A stretch of 48,336 nucleotides of DNA from Selenomonadaceae bacterium. GTDB taxonomy: Bacteria > Bacillota > Negativicutes > Selenomonadales > Selenomonadaceae. The translations under genes and the position numbers were made by a program. Below, piece by piece: positions 40,728 through 48,336 of the stretch (positions within the stretch are counted from its first letter, which is position 1; each line of letters begins with the position of its first letter). The notes below the pieces were generated by a model, which was not told the origin of the DNA, searched no databases, and worked only from the letters and a program-made list of their open reading frames with translations. The stretch lies in NCBI GenBank assembly GCA_017476005.1, contig JAFVEM010000067.1, positions 1 through 48,336 on the forward strand, read 5' to 3'.

Positions 40728-41387
40728 TTACAGGCTGTTTTTGAGGGCGTTAAGTTCGGGATAAAGATCGCCGATGGAGGTTGAGAGTTCCGTCTTGGGT
40801 TGCAATATATCCAACACCGGCTGCATAGTGCGACGAAATTCTTCCTCGTCCTGCATTAACGCCAAAATAGCCGAGGTGTTAGCGGCATCGTCCAGCGCCG
40901 TGTGCTGTGTGCCTTGAAAGCGGTGATCCATGGCGCCTAAGGCGTGTTGCAAAGCTAAATTATTATGGAGTCCCAACCTATCGTCAAATTTTTTTTGTAA
41001 ATCCACCCAGCGGCTTACCAGCCAATCCACCTCGAAATCCGGCATCTTTAGGCGACATTCCTGCCGCAGTTGCTTCAGGTCGGACATACTCCAAGAGTAG
41101 ATGACGGTTTCTTCCTCACCTACCCATTTGACAAAATCATTGAAAGCGGCGTTAAACGGCGCTTTCCCGGCCACCATTTCCGCCGTAATCCCCGTTAATT
41201 TGGTAATATGAGGGCGTATTTCGCCGTATTCGGGACTTACATAGCATTGAAAATCCCCCACTCGCTCATAATTATCATCAAGTCGCACGGCGCCTATCTC
41301 GATAACTTCGTCCTTCAGAGTTTGCCGCACCCGGCGATTTTCCCTAGCCACCGGGTTCATTTCCAAATCAACCACCACATGGTACAT
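40728..41387 (-). CDS. DEDDh 3'-5' exonuclease (KapD/ERI-1-like)
   Basis: 219 residues. The DEDDh acidic residues are visible: Asp and Glu in VVVDLEMNP, Asp in IYSWSMSDLKQL, and the His/Asp pair in GTQHTALDDAANTS. The order and spacing match the small exonucleases related to KapD and ERI-1, which trim RNA or DNA ends. Start taken as ATG 41387, where homologues usually begin; GTG 41396 is an alternative. It stands alone with a hairpin at its end. Confidence 0.88.
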   Translation of the reverse strand: MYHVVVDLEMNPVARENRRVRQTLKDEVIEIGAVRLDDNYERVGDFQCYVSPEYGEIRPHITKLTGITAEMVAGKAPFNAAFNDFVKWVGEEETVIYSWSMSDLKQLRQECRLKMPDFEVDWLVSRWVDLQKKFDDRLGLHNNLALQHALGAMDHRFQGTQHTALDDAANTSAILALMQDEEEFRRTMQPVLDILQPKTELSTSIGDLYPELNALKNSL

Positions 41388-41420
41388 TCTACCCACACAT
41401 CCTCATAGCATCTTCATAAA

Positions 41421-41460
41421 GAAAAAGGAGCCTCACCTCCATTGCCGGCGGTAAGGCTCC
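41421..41460 (-). terminator. Terminator of the flagellin gene
   Basis: On the minus strand GGAGCCTTACC pairs with GGTGAGGCTCC, followed by TTTTTCTTT. Confidence 0.88.
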
Positions 41461-41480
41461 GATTAGCAGTTCCCTCCCTA

Positions 41481-42308
41481 TCAGGAGAGCAGGGAGAGAG
41501 CCGACACACGTTGTTGCTGTTGTTGCATCCCGGACTTCAAGGCAAAGAGCGCCAGTTGCTCCTGCGCTTGAGCGGACTTCATCTTGGTAGCGGCCTCGGC
41601 CATGTTGGTGCCGGACATATTGGTTTCTGCCGCCGTCAAATTTTCCTCTTCTACGGTATAATTAGAGGACTGGAAAGTAAGACCTTGTTGCGCCGCGCCG
41701 ATGGAAGTGGCTTGCTCCAACGCGCTGTTCAAGGCGTTATCCACCGTGGTAAGCGCCGAATTGATGGAAGCCGAATCCGTCAGGTTAATGGTGGAGTTTC
41801 CTTGGGCGTCGGTGAGTCCCAAAGCGGTGGAGGACATATCCCCGAGGTTCAGGTTCGTGGTGAAGCCGTCGGGGCCGGCCACCTCTACGGACTGGGAGCC
41901 GTCCAAAAGGGTTTGACCGTTGTACTGAGAGTTAGACACGTTTTCGTTGATGGTGGCTACCGTCTGATTTACCGACTCTTGCAACGCCGCCAAATCCGTG
42001 GTACTGTTGGTGCCGTTGGCCGCATTCACCAGCTGTTCCCGCAGGGAGCTTAAAGCGTTCACCGTGGCGTCAACGCCGCCGGCCGCCACCGAAAGTTTGG
42101 CGTTGGAGGTCTGGGTGTTGGCGTTAGCTTGCGCAACGGAGCCGATACGGGACTGCATACGCCGAGTAATGGCATAGGTTGCGGGATCGTCGGCCGCCGA
42201 ATTTATCTTAGAGCCGGTGGCGATCTGCTGCAGATACTTGTTGGTAGTCTTGTTGGCGCTGTTCAGATGGTTAATGGAGCTGTTCAGCACACTGCCGATG
42301 CTACTCAT
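41481..42308 (-). CDS. Flagellin
   Basis: 275 residues from ATG 42308 (GGAAAGGAAGGG upstream); a longer frame to 42344 lacks homology. The N-terminal D0/D1 helix (LNSANKTTNKYLQQIATGSK, INSAADDPATYAITRRMQSR) and the C-terminal helix (ENLTAAETNMSGTNMAEAAT) are typical, ending LSLLS. The variable middle is short. The first residues (MSSIGSVLNSSINHLNSANK) depart from the usual 'INTN' start. No other flagellar gene is in view, so this is a lone filament gene with its own promoter and terminator. Confidence 0.93.
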   Translation of the reverse strand: MSSIGSVLNSSINHLNSANKTTNKYLQQIATGSKINSAADDPATYAITRRMQSRIGSVAQANANTQTSNAKLSVAAGGVDATVNALSSLREQLVNAANGTNSTTDLAALQESVNQTVATINENVSNSQYNGQTLLDGSQSVEVAGPDGFTTNLNLGDMSSTALGLTDAQGNSTINLTDSASINSALTTVDNALNSALEQATSIGAAQQGLTFQSSNYTVEEENLTAAETNMSGTNMAEAATKMKSAQAQEQLALFALKSGMQQQQQRVSALSLLS

Positions 42309-42356
42309 GGTAATCCCTTCCTTTCCTAAGTTACGATTACACATCCTGTGCCTACG

Positions 42357-42385
42357 ATTATAGCTAAAAGGTGGGACTTTGGCAA
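42357..42385 (-). promoter_or_regulatory. Housekeeping-type promoter of flagellin
   Basis: On the minus strand TTGCCA (42385-42380), 17-base spacer, TATAAT (42362-42357). The -35 box lies inside the terminator hairpin of the upstream transporter operon. No sigma-28 type motif is apparent. Confidence 0.75.
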
Positions 42386-42413
42386 TGGATTTTTTTCGCC
42401 AAAGTCCCCTTTT
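42368..42413. terminator. Terminator of the ABC importer operon
   Basis: GGGACTTTGGC and GCCAAAGTCCC form a perfect 11-base stem around a T-rich loop. Confidence 0.7.
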
Positions 42414-42426
42414 ATTTTTTTATTTT

Positions 42427-43167
42427 TTATCCCTTGCGTTGCCAGCGAGTAGCGCGGTATTCGATGGCGTCTAGCAAGGAAAACAGCGCCAGCCCCATAA
42501 GACTTAACACCATAATCCCCACATACATATCGAGATAATTTACCCGGAGCCAAGCGTCCATGATAAAATAACCCATGCCGTACTGGGTGCCAAAGGTTTC
42601 GGTAAAAAACAGTACCGAGATGGCCGTGGCCAAAGCCACTCTGAGGGCGGTGATAAATTTCGGCAAGGAGGCCGGCCACAAGACCTCGCTGAAAAGGTGG
42701 CGGAAGGAGGCGCCCAAGGAAAACAGGGGATAATAAGTTTCCGCCGGAATGGCGCGAATACTGTCGCGTACGGCGATAATCACCTGAAAAACCACGATGA
42801 GGAAGATCATGATAATTTTCGGCGCTTCCCCTACGCCGCCTAAGAGCATGAAAATGGGGAGCAGAGCAATCTTGGGTACCGGGTAGGTCAGATAAACAAG
42901 GGGCGCCAGATAGCGGTCAAGGGAAGGATAATAGCCCATGGATAAGCCTAAAGGAAAGCCCAGCAAAATGGCCAAGAGAAGTCCCACCATAATGCGCCAC
43001 AAGCTATAGAAGCCGTGGATGGCCACCGTTTCCGTAAAGGTTTGTAAAAGCCGCGCCACCACTTCCCAAGGCGAGGGGACAATGGGGAGGGACAAAACCA
43101 GCGACACTCCCCACCAAAGGAGAGTGAAAAAAATGCCGCCGGCCAGATACGACCATATTTTTTTCAT
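42427..43167 (-). CDS. ABC importer permease (SsuC/TauC/ThiX type)
   Basis: 246 residues, six spans, with the binding-protein-dependent transport motif near residue 165 (SLGASFRHLFSEVLWPASLP). The ATG at 43167 shares a base with the stop of the ATPase gene. Members of this family import sulfonates, taurine, nitrate or thiamine precursors. No riboswitch or metabolic gene nearby tells which. Confidence 0.92.
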   Translation of the reverse strand: MKKIWSYLAGGIFFTLLWWGVSLVLSLPIVPSPWEVVARLLQTFTETVAIHGFYSLWRIMVGLLLAILLGFPLGLSMGYYPSLDRYLAPLVYLTYPVPKIALLPIFMLLGGVGEAPKIIMIFLIVVFQVIIAVRDSIRAIPAETYYPLFSLGASFRHLFSEVLWPASLPKFITALRVALATAISVLFFTETFGTQYGMGYFIMDAWLRVNYLDMYVGIMVLSLMGLALFSLLDAIEYRATRWQRKG

Positions 43168-43913
43168 CAAGCCCCCCTCGTTTCTTTTATCTTGCGGCGC
43201 AGCTCGCCGGCTAAAGCAAAGTAAGCCGGGTCAGAACGTAAATCCGTCGCCCCGAAGAGAGGATTTTCCATGACATCTGTAACACGTCCCGGGTGACTGG
43301 CCATCAGAACGATCTTATTCCCTAGGTAAAGCGCCTCTTCCACATAATGAGTCACCAGCAAAGTGGTCACCGCTTGTTTGCGCCACAAGGAGAGAAAAAC
43401 CTCCTGCATATCTTCCCGAGTGATGGTATCAAGGGCGGAAAAAGGTTCGTCCATCAGCAAAATATCCGGCTCCATAAGAAAAATCCGGGCAAGGCTTACC
43501 CTTTGTTGTTGGCCGCCGCTAAGTTCGCCGGGGTAGCGATCCTCCATGCCCTTTAGTCCCAAGACCGCCAACAACCGGGCAAGACGCGCCTCCGTGCCAC
43601 TATCTATAGTTCCTTTAATGCGACAGCCCAACAGCGCGTTGTCCCGTACCGTTCGCCAAGGTAGTAGCCCGTAGTTTTGCGGCATGAAGCCTATCTTTTT
43701 CTCCGTAGGTTTCAGCGGGAGGCCATCCACCAACACTTCCCCCCCGGCGGCGCTTTGCAAACCGGCCACCGCTCGCAGGAGGCTGGACTTGCCGCACCCG
43801 GAAGGGCCGATGAGAACGCAAACCGTGCCGGTGGGGACAGTGAGATTAACGCCCGTGAGCGCCACAAATTTTTCCTCGCCGTAGCGCACGGAAAGATTTT
43901 TTACTTCAATCAT
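43167..43913 (-). CDS. ABC importer ATP-binding protein (SsuB/TauB type)
   Basis: 248 residues. Walker A GPSGCGKSS, Q-loop MPQNYGLLPWRT, signature LSGGQQQRVSLAR, Walker B ILLMDEPFSALD and switch LLVTHYVEEA are all present. Coupled to the permease gene downstream and one base after the binding-protein gene. Confidence 0.94.
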   Translation of the reverse strand: MIEVKNLSVRYGEEKFVALTGVNLTVPTGTVCVLIGPSGCGKSSLLRAVAGLQSAAGGEVLVDGLPLKPTEKKIGFMPQNYGLLPWRTVRDNALLGCRIKGTIDSGTEARLARLLAVLGLKGMEDRYPGELSGGQQQRVSLARIFLMEPDILLMDEPFSALDTITREDMQEVFLSLWRKQAVTTLLVTHYVEEALYLGNKIVLMASHPGRVTDVMENPLFGATDLRSDPAYFALAGELRRKIKETRGA

Positions 43914-43914
43914 G

Positions 43915-44850
43915 TTACTTATTCGGCAAATCCGCCACCAAATCTCCGTAGGCGTAAGTTGCCGTCACCAGCCCCTTATCGTTTAACCATTTTACGCAGG
44001 CGGCCACATCATCTTCTTTGGGCGGCGTGGCCTCGTGATAGACGAGGGGTTCCATGGCCTCTTTGGCTAGGGGAGGGAAACCGCATTTTTCTACCGCCAA
44101 ATCCATGTACTCCTCTTTGGGGGCTTGGTTCAGATACTTGACGGCGCGATTGTAAGCGCGATAAAAGGCGCCGATGGAATCATTTTTTTCTTTTAGCGCC
44201 TGACCCGTAAAAATTATCACCCCGGGATTCAGCCCGATATTATCCGAGCCGGTTACATAATGACCGCCGCTATAAATGGCGATGCTGGCCATCGGCTCCG
44301 GCAGAGTCGCCGCCGCCAGTTTCCCGTTTTGGAGCATCTCCAGCCGCGTGGGAATCTGGGGAATGATGACCTTGTTAATAAAATCCTCTTTGAGATCTGC
44401 TTTGGCCAGAACCGCGTCGGTGACAAATTCAATGATGGTGTTCCGGGACACCGCCACATCCTGCCCTTTGAGGGAGGCTAAGTCGCTGCCGGCGGCCTTA
44501 CCGGCTACCAGTCGATAACTGCCGTCGGTAAAAGAAGTGGCTTTCACGTCAAAACCGCCGGATTTGGCAAACGTCACCGCCAAGAGGTCGGACACAGCGC
44601 CGTCCAGATTACCGCTTTGCAAGGCCGAATCTCGCTCCATGGCGCTTTTATACAGCTGAATATCCGCCTCCAGCCCCTCCTCGGCAAAATACCCTTTGTC
44701 CAAGGCCACTACCAAAGGCAAGGAATCCACATCCGGCATAATGCCCACGGTGAGCTTGCCATGGGATTGCTTATCCGTCGCGTGCTGGCCGCAACCTACC
44801 GCCAGCAACATACACAGCATCGTCAGCAACAAAAAAATCTTTTTCTGCAA
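43915..44850 (-). CDS. ABC importer substrate-binding lipoprotein (NMT1/sulfonate type)
   Basis: 311 residues from TTG 44850 with GAGGAAAG four bases upstream. Lipobox LLAVGC (Cys20). The mature part is a two-lobed binding protein of the NMT1/SsuA group (LTVGIMPDVDSLPLVVALDKGYFAEEGL; QIPTRLEMLQNGKLAAATLPEPMAS). It would hand its ligand to the permease. Ligand not deducible: nitrate, sulfonate and pyrimidine binders share this fold. Confidence 0.92.
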   Translation of the reverse strand: MQKKIFLLLTMLCMLLAVGCGQHATDKQSHGKLTVGIMPDVDSLPLVVALDKGYFAEEGLEADIQLYKSAMERDSALQSGNLDGAVSDLLAVTFAKSGGFDVKATSFTDGSYRLVAGKAAGSDLASLKGQDVAVSRNTIIEFVTDAVLAKADLKEDFINKVIIPQIPTRLEMLQNGKLAAATLPEPMASIAIYSGGHYVTGSDNIGLNPGVIIFTGQALKEKNDSIGAFYRAYNRAVKYLNQAPKEEYMDLAVEKCGFPPLAKEAMEPLVYHEATPPKEDDVAACVKWLNDKGLVTATYAYGDLVADLPNK

Positions 44851-44885
44851 AGTCTTTCCTCCTCGGTTTGAACCGGTAGCAAAAT

Positions 44886-45908
44886 TTACTTACCGGTAAT
44901 GCGTTTGGCTAAAAAGCTCTCTTCTTGCTCCAAGGTCTGCGCCTGTTTTAATTTGGCCTCGGCGGCTTTTAAGGTAGCGGCCTTTTTATCCGTCAGCCAA
45001 GCGGCGTACCCGGCGGCGTATTCGATATGCAAATCGCAAATTCTAAGGCGCAGGTGTTGCAAGGTTACGGCGCCGGCCGGTACCGTCAAAGCGTTTAATT
45101 CGGCGCGTCGCGTCTCCCAGTCGGCTTTTATGGTGTCCTCCATAATCCCCTTTAACGCCACTCGGGTCTCATCGTTACCCAGCGAACCTTGGGTCAAAAT
45201 CATTTGCCGCCGAAATTCGGCTTCGCGCATGGTTTGATTGTGTTTTTCGGCAATGGCGGCAGAGGCGCTGGCGTATTCCGTAATCTCGCTCATCCTCGCC
45301 TTGGTAAGAAAGGCCACAAAATCTTTCAGATTGCCGATTTCCGTTACCTGCCAATCGCCGTTTTCGGCCTTACGCAGTATTACGTCCAAAACAAAATCAG
45401 CCTTGGCTTCTTGCTGATATACCGTTACTTTCGCTACGGCCTCATTTTCCCGGCTTTCTACGCTATCTAGGCTTTTGAACTGGGTGGTTTTCAGCCCCGA
45501 CCGGGTAACAATAGGCTGAGCATCCTCGGTGGGACTATCTTCCGTGTCGCTCTCCCAAGCGCCGGTGGCGACATATTCGGCCACCGCTTCTTTCAAACTG
45601 GACTTTACCGGCGCTTTCATCAGTTGCATGAAGTCCCCCACGGAATTTTTTGCCTCCGGGGTAAGGGTGTCTTCCGCATCCATTAAGGCGTCCATAAAAG
45701 GCTCATAGGCGCTGTCCAGCACTTTATCCAAGGCCACATAACGATTGTACAACGGCAAGTCGTGTTCCACTAGGGCTTGGTCGATTTTCTTTAAGGCATA
45801 TTCCGGGGTTTTGGTGTAAAATAAAAAGTACCAAGCTACCCCCAAGGCGGCTAAAATAACGACTGCCCCTGCCGCTACGGCCAGTTTAATTTTTAATTGT
45901 TTACGCAT
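44886..45908 (-). CDS. DUF2939-like membrane-anchored protein
   Basis: 340 residues from ATG 45908 (CGGGAG nine bases upstream); earlier in-frame codons derive from a dispersed repeat and are not used. A single N-terminal span (LAVAAGAVVILAALGVAWYFLFY) is followed by TPEYALKKIDQALVEHDLPLYNRYVALDKV, which resembles the start of DUF2939, and ends in a charged helical region. It should sit in the membrane with its bulk outside. It precedes the ABC importer genes by 35 bases; a link is unproven. Confidence 0.7.
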   Translation of the reverse strand: MRKQLKIKLAVAAGAVVILAALGVAWYFLFYTKTPEYALKKIDQALVEHDLPLYNRYVALDKVLDSAYEPFMDALMDAEDTLTPEAKNSVGDFMQLMKAPVKSSLKEAVAEYVATGAWESDTEDSPTEDAQPIVTRSGLKTTQFKSLDSVESRENEAVAKVTVYQQEAKADFVLDVILRKAENGDWQVTEIGNLKDFVAFLTKARMSEITEYASASAAIAEKHNQTMREAEFRRQMILTQGSLGNDETRVALKGIMEDTIKADWETRRAELNALTVPAGAVTLQHLRLRICDLHIEYAAGYAAWLTDKKAATLKAAEAKLKQAQTLEQEESFLAKRITGK

Positions 45909-45952
45909 CGATATCATCTCCCGTATATCAATCCGTTTTTTATTGGAGTTTG

Positions 45953-46006
45953 TTGGGGCTTTGCCCCAAACCCCACAAGGGGCTAGCAACCCCTTGACCC
46001 GGCAAT
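45953..46006 (-). repeat. Dispersed two-hairpin repeat, copy 6
   Basis: On the minus strand CCGGGTCAAGGGGTTGCTAG with CCCCTTG, then TGGGGTTTGGGGCAAAGCCC. Same sub-type as copy 5. It sits between the divergent DUF2939-like and tmcAL genes. Confidence 0.88.
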
Positions 46007-46042
46007 AAAATTTATTTTATCGCTTACACTAGGAGGCATCCC

Positions 46043-47293
46043 ATGTCCACGGTAGGCATCATCGCCGAATATAATCCCTTTCATAACGGACACCGGTGGC
46101 AAATTAACCAAATACACGCCCAAGACCCCAAGGCCAAGGTCATAATCGCCATGAGCGGCAGTTTCACCCAACGGGGGGAGGCGGCGATTTTAAACAAATG
46201 GGAACGCGCCGCGCTGGCCGTACAACACGGCGCCGCTTTGGTCTTGGAACTGCCGGCGGTTTTCGCCCTGCGTAGCGCCCAGCATTTTGCCTTAGGCGGC
46301 GTTTCCCTGCTACATAAAACCGGGCTGACGGATAAACTGGCCTTCGGCGTCAGCGGCGCAACTGTTGACAGCTTGCAAGGTGCCGCAGACCTTATCGACA
46401 GCGAAACTTTCCAAGCCAAACTGCATGACGCTATCGCCGCCGGGCTTTCCTACGGCGGCGCTTTGTACAAGCTACTGGCCGCCGAAACCAACCTTTCGCC
46501 GGCGGCGCTACAAGACCCCAACAACATCCTCGCCATTGAATATCTGCGCGCCCTCGACCGGTTAAAAAGCCGCCTCGAACCCATCGCCATGGAACGCCAA
46601 GGGGCAAACCACAATTCCCTAGGCATCCGAGGCTCCTTCGCCGCCGCCGGCGCCATCCGCGACCGGCTCTTTACCCCTGCGCCTCCATGGCCGGAGTTGT
46701 CACAGGTCATGCCCACGGCGACGTTTAACCTGCTACGACATAGTGTGTCAACAGTGGGCTTGCCCCAAACCCAACGCTTGCTGCCGGCCATTTTGTGCAA
46801 ACTCATGTCCTGCCCTCGTAGTGAGCTAGCTAAAATTTACGGCTTTAACGAAGGTCTGGAGTATAAATTCGTGACAGCGGCCAAACAGGCTACATCGTGG
46901 CAGGATTTCTTAAACCGTCTTACGGACAAACGCTATACCGCCGCCCGGCAACGCCGCGCCATTTTGCACCTGCTTCTCGGTATCACCCAGGAAGAAATGA
47001 CCGCTTTTGATACCACCGGCGCTCGCTATATCCGTCCCTTGGCATTTAGCGAGCAGGGACGCGAGCTACTCCGCCAAATCAAGCATAGGGCAGACCTGCC
47101 CGTAATTACTAAACTCAGCGCCTTTCTTACCACTCGGGATTTGGAGGGCAACAAGAAGATTTTATCGCCGCTACAGCAAATGCTCGCCTACGATTGCCGA
47201 GCCACCGACCTACATTCCCTGTGCTATTCGCCCTTGGCACCTCGCGCTTTGGATTTTACGCATTCACCGGTGTATGTAAAATCACGATTATAA
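46043..47293 (+). CDS. tmcAL: tRNA(Met) cytidine acetate ligase (TmcAL)
   Basis: 416 residues. Forms N4-acetylcytidine at the wobble base of elongator tRNA-Met from acetate and ATP. The nucleotidyltransferase signature GIIAEYNPFHNGH is at the start, followed by AMSGSFTQRGEAA and NSLGIRGSFAAAGAIR. Length matches Bacillus YlbM/TmcAL (about 415). AGGAGG lies 7 bases before the ATG. The family is largely confined to Firmicutes, which supports the taxonomic call. Its stop touches a dispersed repeat. Confidence 0.94.
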   Translation: MSTVGIIAEYNPFHNGHRWQINQIHAQDPKAKVIIAMSGSFTQRGEAAILNKWERAALAVQHGAALVLELPAVFALRSAQHFALGGVSLLHKTGLTDKLAFGVSGATVDSLQGAADLIDSETFQAKLHDAIAAGLSYGGALYKLLAAETNLSPAALQDPNNILAIEYLRALDRLKSRLEPIAMERQGANHNSLGIRGSFAAAGAIRDRLFTPAPPWPELSQVMPTATFNLLRHSVSTVGLPQTQRLLPAILCKLMSCPRSELAKIYGFNEGLEYKFVTAAKQATSWQDFLNRLTDKRYTAARQRRAILHLLLGITQEEMTAFDTTGARYIRPLAFSEQGRELLRQIKHRADLPVITKLSAFLTTRDLEGNKKILSPLQQMLAYDCRATDLHSLCYSPLAPRALDFTHSPVYVKSRL

Positions 47294-47316
47294 TGGGGCT
47301 TTGCCCCAAACCCCAA
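47294..47316 (-). repeat. Dispersed two-hairpin repeat, copy 7 (only the constant half)
   Basis: On the minus strand TTGGGGTTTGGGGCAAAGCC followed by CC. The variable first hairpin is absent. It begins at the tmcAL stop codon. Confidence 0.8.
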
Positions 47317-47331
47317 AAACAAATTCGCTCC

Positions 47332-48207
47332 CTACCCGTAAACCCGTAGCGCGCCGGGAACGGCAGTCACTTTAAGCGGCAGGTAGGGGCCTACTTCGCC
47401 GTCCAAATCGCTTAAAAGATTGGCCTCGGAGGCTATATTAAACTCTCTGGCTTGCAAATGCAGGATGGCTTTGTGTCCCGTCACCGTATTGCCGGCGATG
47501 AGGTCGCTGGTTACTTTCATCAGGTCGGGGAGGCCGCATTTTTTTATGGCCAGCAAATCTAAGAGGCCGTCATCTATCTTGGCATCCACCGCCACATTCT
47601 TTAAACTGCCCACCACGGCGCTGTTGATAATGACAAAGAGAAAAAACTCGGCGGCGTAACTTTGGCCGTCGGCGGTAATCTCCATGGGAACAGCGCGAAA
47701 TTTGGGGAGTTCCCCGAGGCCGCGAATATAGTAAGCCGCTTTCCCCAGCGCGTTTTTAAGTCTAGCCGGCACCTCGTGGGCGATGGCGGTCATTACTCCG
47801 GCGCTGGCCACATTGACGAAAAACTTGTCCCCCACTTTCCCCAAATCAACGTAACGGGTACGCCCCAAGGCCACCTTGTCAAAATAGCTTTCTAGGTCGT
47901 CGGTAATGCCTAAGTAAGAGGCAAAATCGTTGGAGGTGCCGCTACCGATGATGCCTACCGGCAGATGAAGATTTTCTTGTTTAATGGTGTTGACCGCCTC
48001 ATGGAGGGTACCGTCCCCTCCGGCCACCAAAATGCCCTCCGCCCCGGCTTCGCGCAAAAAACAGGGGAGGGATTCATTATCCTTAGTGGTGCGGTAGAGG
48101 GTGAGCGTGACGTCTCTTTTTTGCAACGCCTCCGTTACCCAATCCAACTTGGTCTTGAAGTCGCCGCTGCCCGAAACCGGGTTATAAATCAGCGCCAAAT
48201 GTTTCAT
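47332..48207 (-). CDS. Diacylglycerol/lipid kinase (DgkB/YegS family)
   Basis: 291 residues. The phosphate-binding signature is complete: NPVSGSG near residue 9, VAGGDGTLHE near 62 and GSGTSNDFA near 88; DGLLDLLAI and SDLDGE near the end are also family marks. These enzymes phosphorylate diacylglycerol or related lipids, recycling lipid released by envelope synthesis. Its ATG overlaps the stop of the preceding flippase-like gene by four bases (ATGA). Confidence 0.92.
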   Translation of the reverse strand: MKHLALIYNPVSGSGDFKTKLDWVTEALQKRDVTLTLYRTTKDNESLPCFLREAGAEGILVAGGDGTLHEAVNTIKQENLHLPVGIIGSGTSNDFASYLGITDDLESYFDKVALGRTRYVDLGKVGDKFFVNVASAGVMTAIAHEVPARLKNALGKAAYYIRGLGELPKFRAVPMEITADGQSYAAEFFLFVIINSAVVGSLKNVAVDAKIDDGLLDLLAIKKCGLPDLMKVTSDLIAGNTVTGHKAILHLQAREFNIASEANLLSDLDGEVGPYLPLKVTAVPGALRVYG

Positions 48208-48336
48208 GCCGCGCCTCCTTTGAGCAAGCCAAAGCGTCCCAGCATTCTCACTGCGCCGCTGCCCACCATGGGAATACGCTCCACATCTTCAGCCTTTATG
48301 CCGCCCAGTAAAATCAAAGTTACCAGATAAACCCCA
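48204..48336 (-). CDS. 3' end of a flippase-like membrane protein (partial)
   Basis: The last 43 residues are visible, read from the window edge: a span (GVYLVTLILLGGI), then KAEDVERIPMVGSGAVRMLG, ending GLLKGGAA. A final span followed by 'DvermP.lG' and a short basic tail is characteristic of polysaccharide flippases of the SpoVB/MurJ type in Firmicutes. Too little is present to be certain. Translationally coupled to the lipid kinase gene. Confidence 0.5.
   Translation of the reverse strand, partial: GVYLVTLILLGGIKAEDVERIPMVGSGAVRMLGRFGLLKGGAA

Noticed and set aside
42345-42426. Sigma-28 flagellar promoter before flagellin
   Set aside because: No TAAA-N15-GCCGATAA-like sequence; a clear -10/-35 pair of housekeeping type is present instead.
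45909-45989. N-terminal extension of the DUF2939-like protein
   Set aside because: These codons are the translated dispersed repeat; ATG 45908 has a ribosome binding site at good distance.

Overview
The window looks like a chromosomal stretch of a diderm, motile, anaerobic-type Firmicute, most likely a member of the Negativicutes (Selenomonadales or Acidaminococcales). The Firmicute signs are strong AGGAGG-type ribosome binding sites, frequent TTG and GTG starts, and a TmcAL (YlbM-type) gene. The outer-membrane sign is a heptose-pathway GmhA isomerase. This placement is inference; there is no 16S rRNA gene in the window.

Layout. 1-5.1 kb: a partial unknown gene, tRNA-Ala(GGC), a polyamine operon (speD, speA-type decarboxylase), a VapBC-like toxin-antitoxin pair, tgt, and glmS behind a long structured leader. 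Three copies of an undescribed structured element lie here, two of them bracketing speD-speA. 7-13.4 kb: two minus-strand clusters of secreted, lipid-anchored or membrane proteins without recognised functions, then a TPR gene broken by one missing base. 13.5-18.2 kb: a fused Memo/AMMECR1 protein, a tiny transcription unit for a 33-residue peptide with its own promoter, operator-like palindrome and terminator, and PelE plus an epimerase-PelD fusion without pelF or pelG. 18.3-22.8 kb: a MmeI-like type IIG restriction-modification gene surrounded by three copies of a 69-residue protein and two copies of a retropepsin-like protein. Two leftover 3' ends of restriction genes show that the whole module was duplicated. 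22.9-27.5 kb: two hybrid histidine kinases, one fused to a complete amino-acid permease. 27.7-31.5 kb: an ABC-2 exporter and a zinc/manganese-type ABC importer. 31.5-34.3 kb: glnK, amtB with a promoter and a two-hairpin leader, and gmhA. 34.3-40.5 kb: a three-gene signalling cluster (pseudo-receiver GGDEF protein, FIST-domain hybrid kinase, Cache-HAMP-GGDEF protein). 40.7-48.3 kb: a DEDDh exonuclease, a lone flagellin, a sulfonate/thiamine-precursor-type ABC importer, a DUF2939-like protein, tmcAL, a lipid kinase, and the end of a flippase-like gene.

How they fit together. Cyclic-di-GMP is a recurring theme: two active-looking GGDEF enzymes, two degenerate GGDEF domains that keep an RxxD inhibitory-site motif (PelD and the C-terminus of the pseudo-receiver protein), and a flagellin, so a motility/exopolysaccharide switch is plausible. 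Nitrogen supply is represented by amtB-glnK, an amino-acid-permease kinase and polyamine synthesis. A dispersed two-hairpin repeat family (seven copies, core GGGGTTTGGGGCAAAGCCCC) punctuates gene boundaries and supplies the C-terminal codons of amtB. Most of the window is ordinary chromosome. The best candidates for something new are the duplicated restriction/retropepsin module, the permease-kinase fusion with a Cys cluster, the three-copy structured element, and the 33-residue peptide unit.
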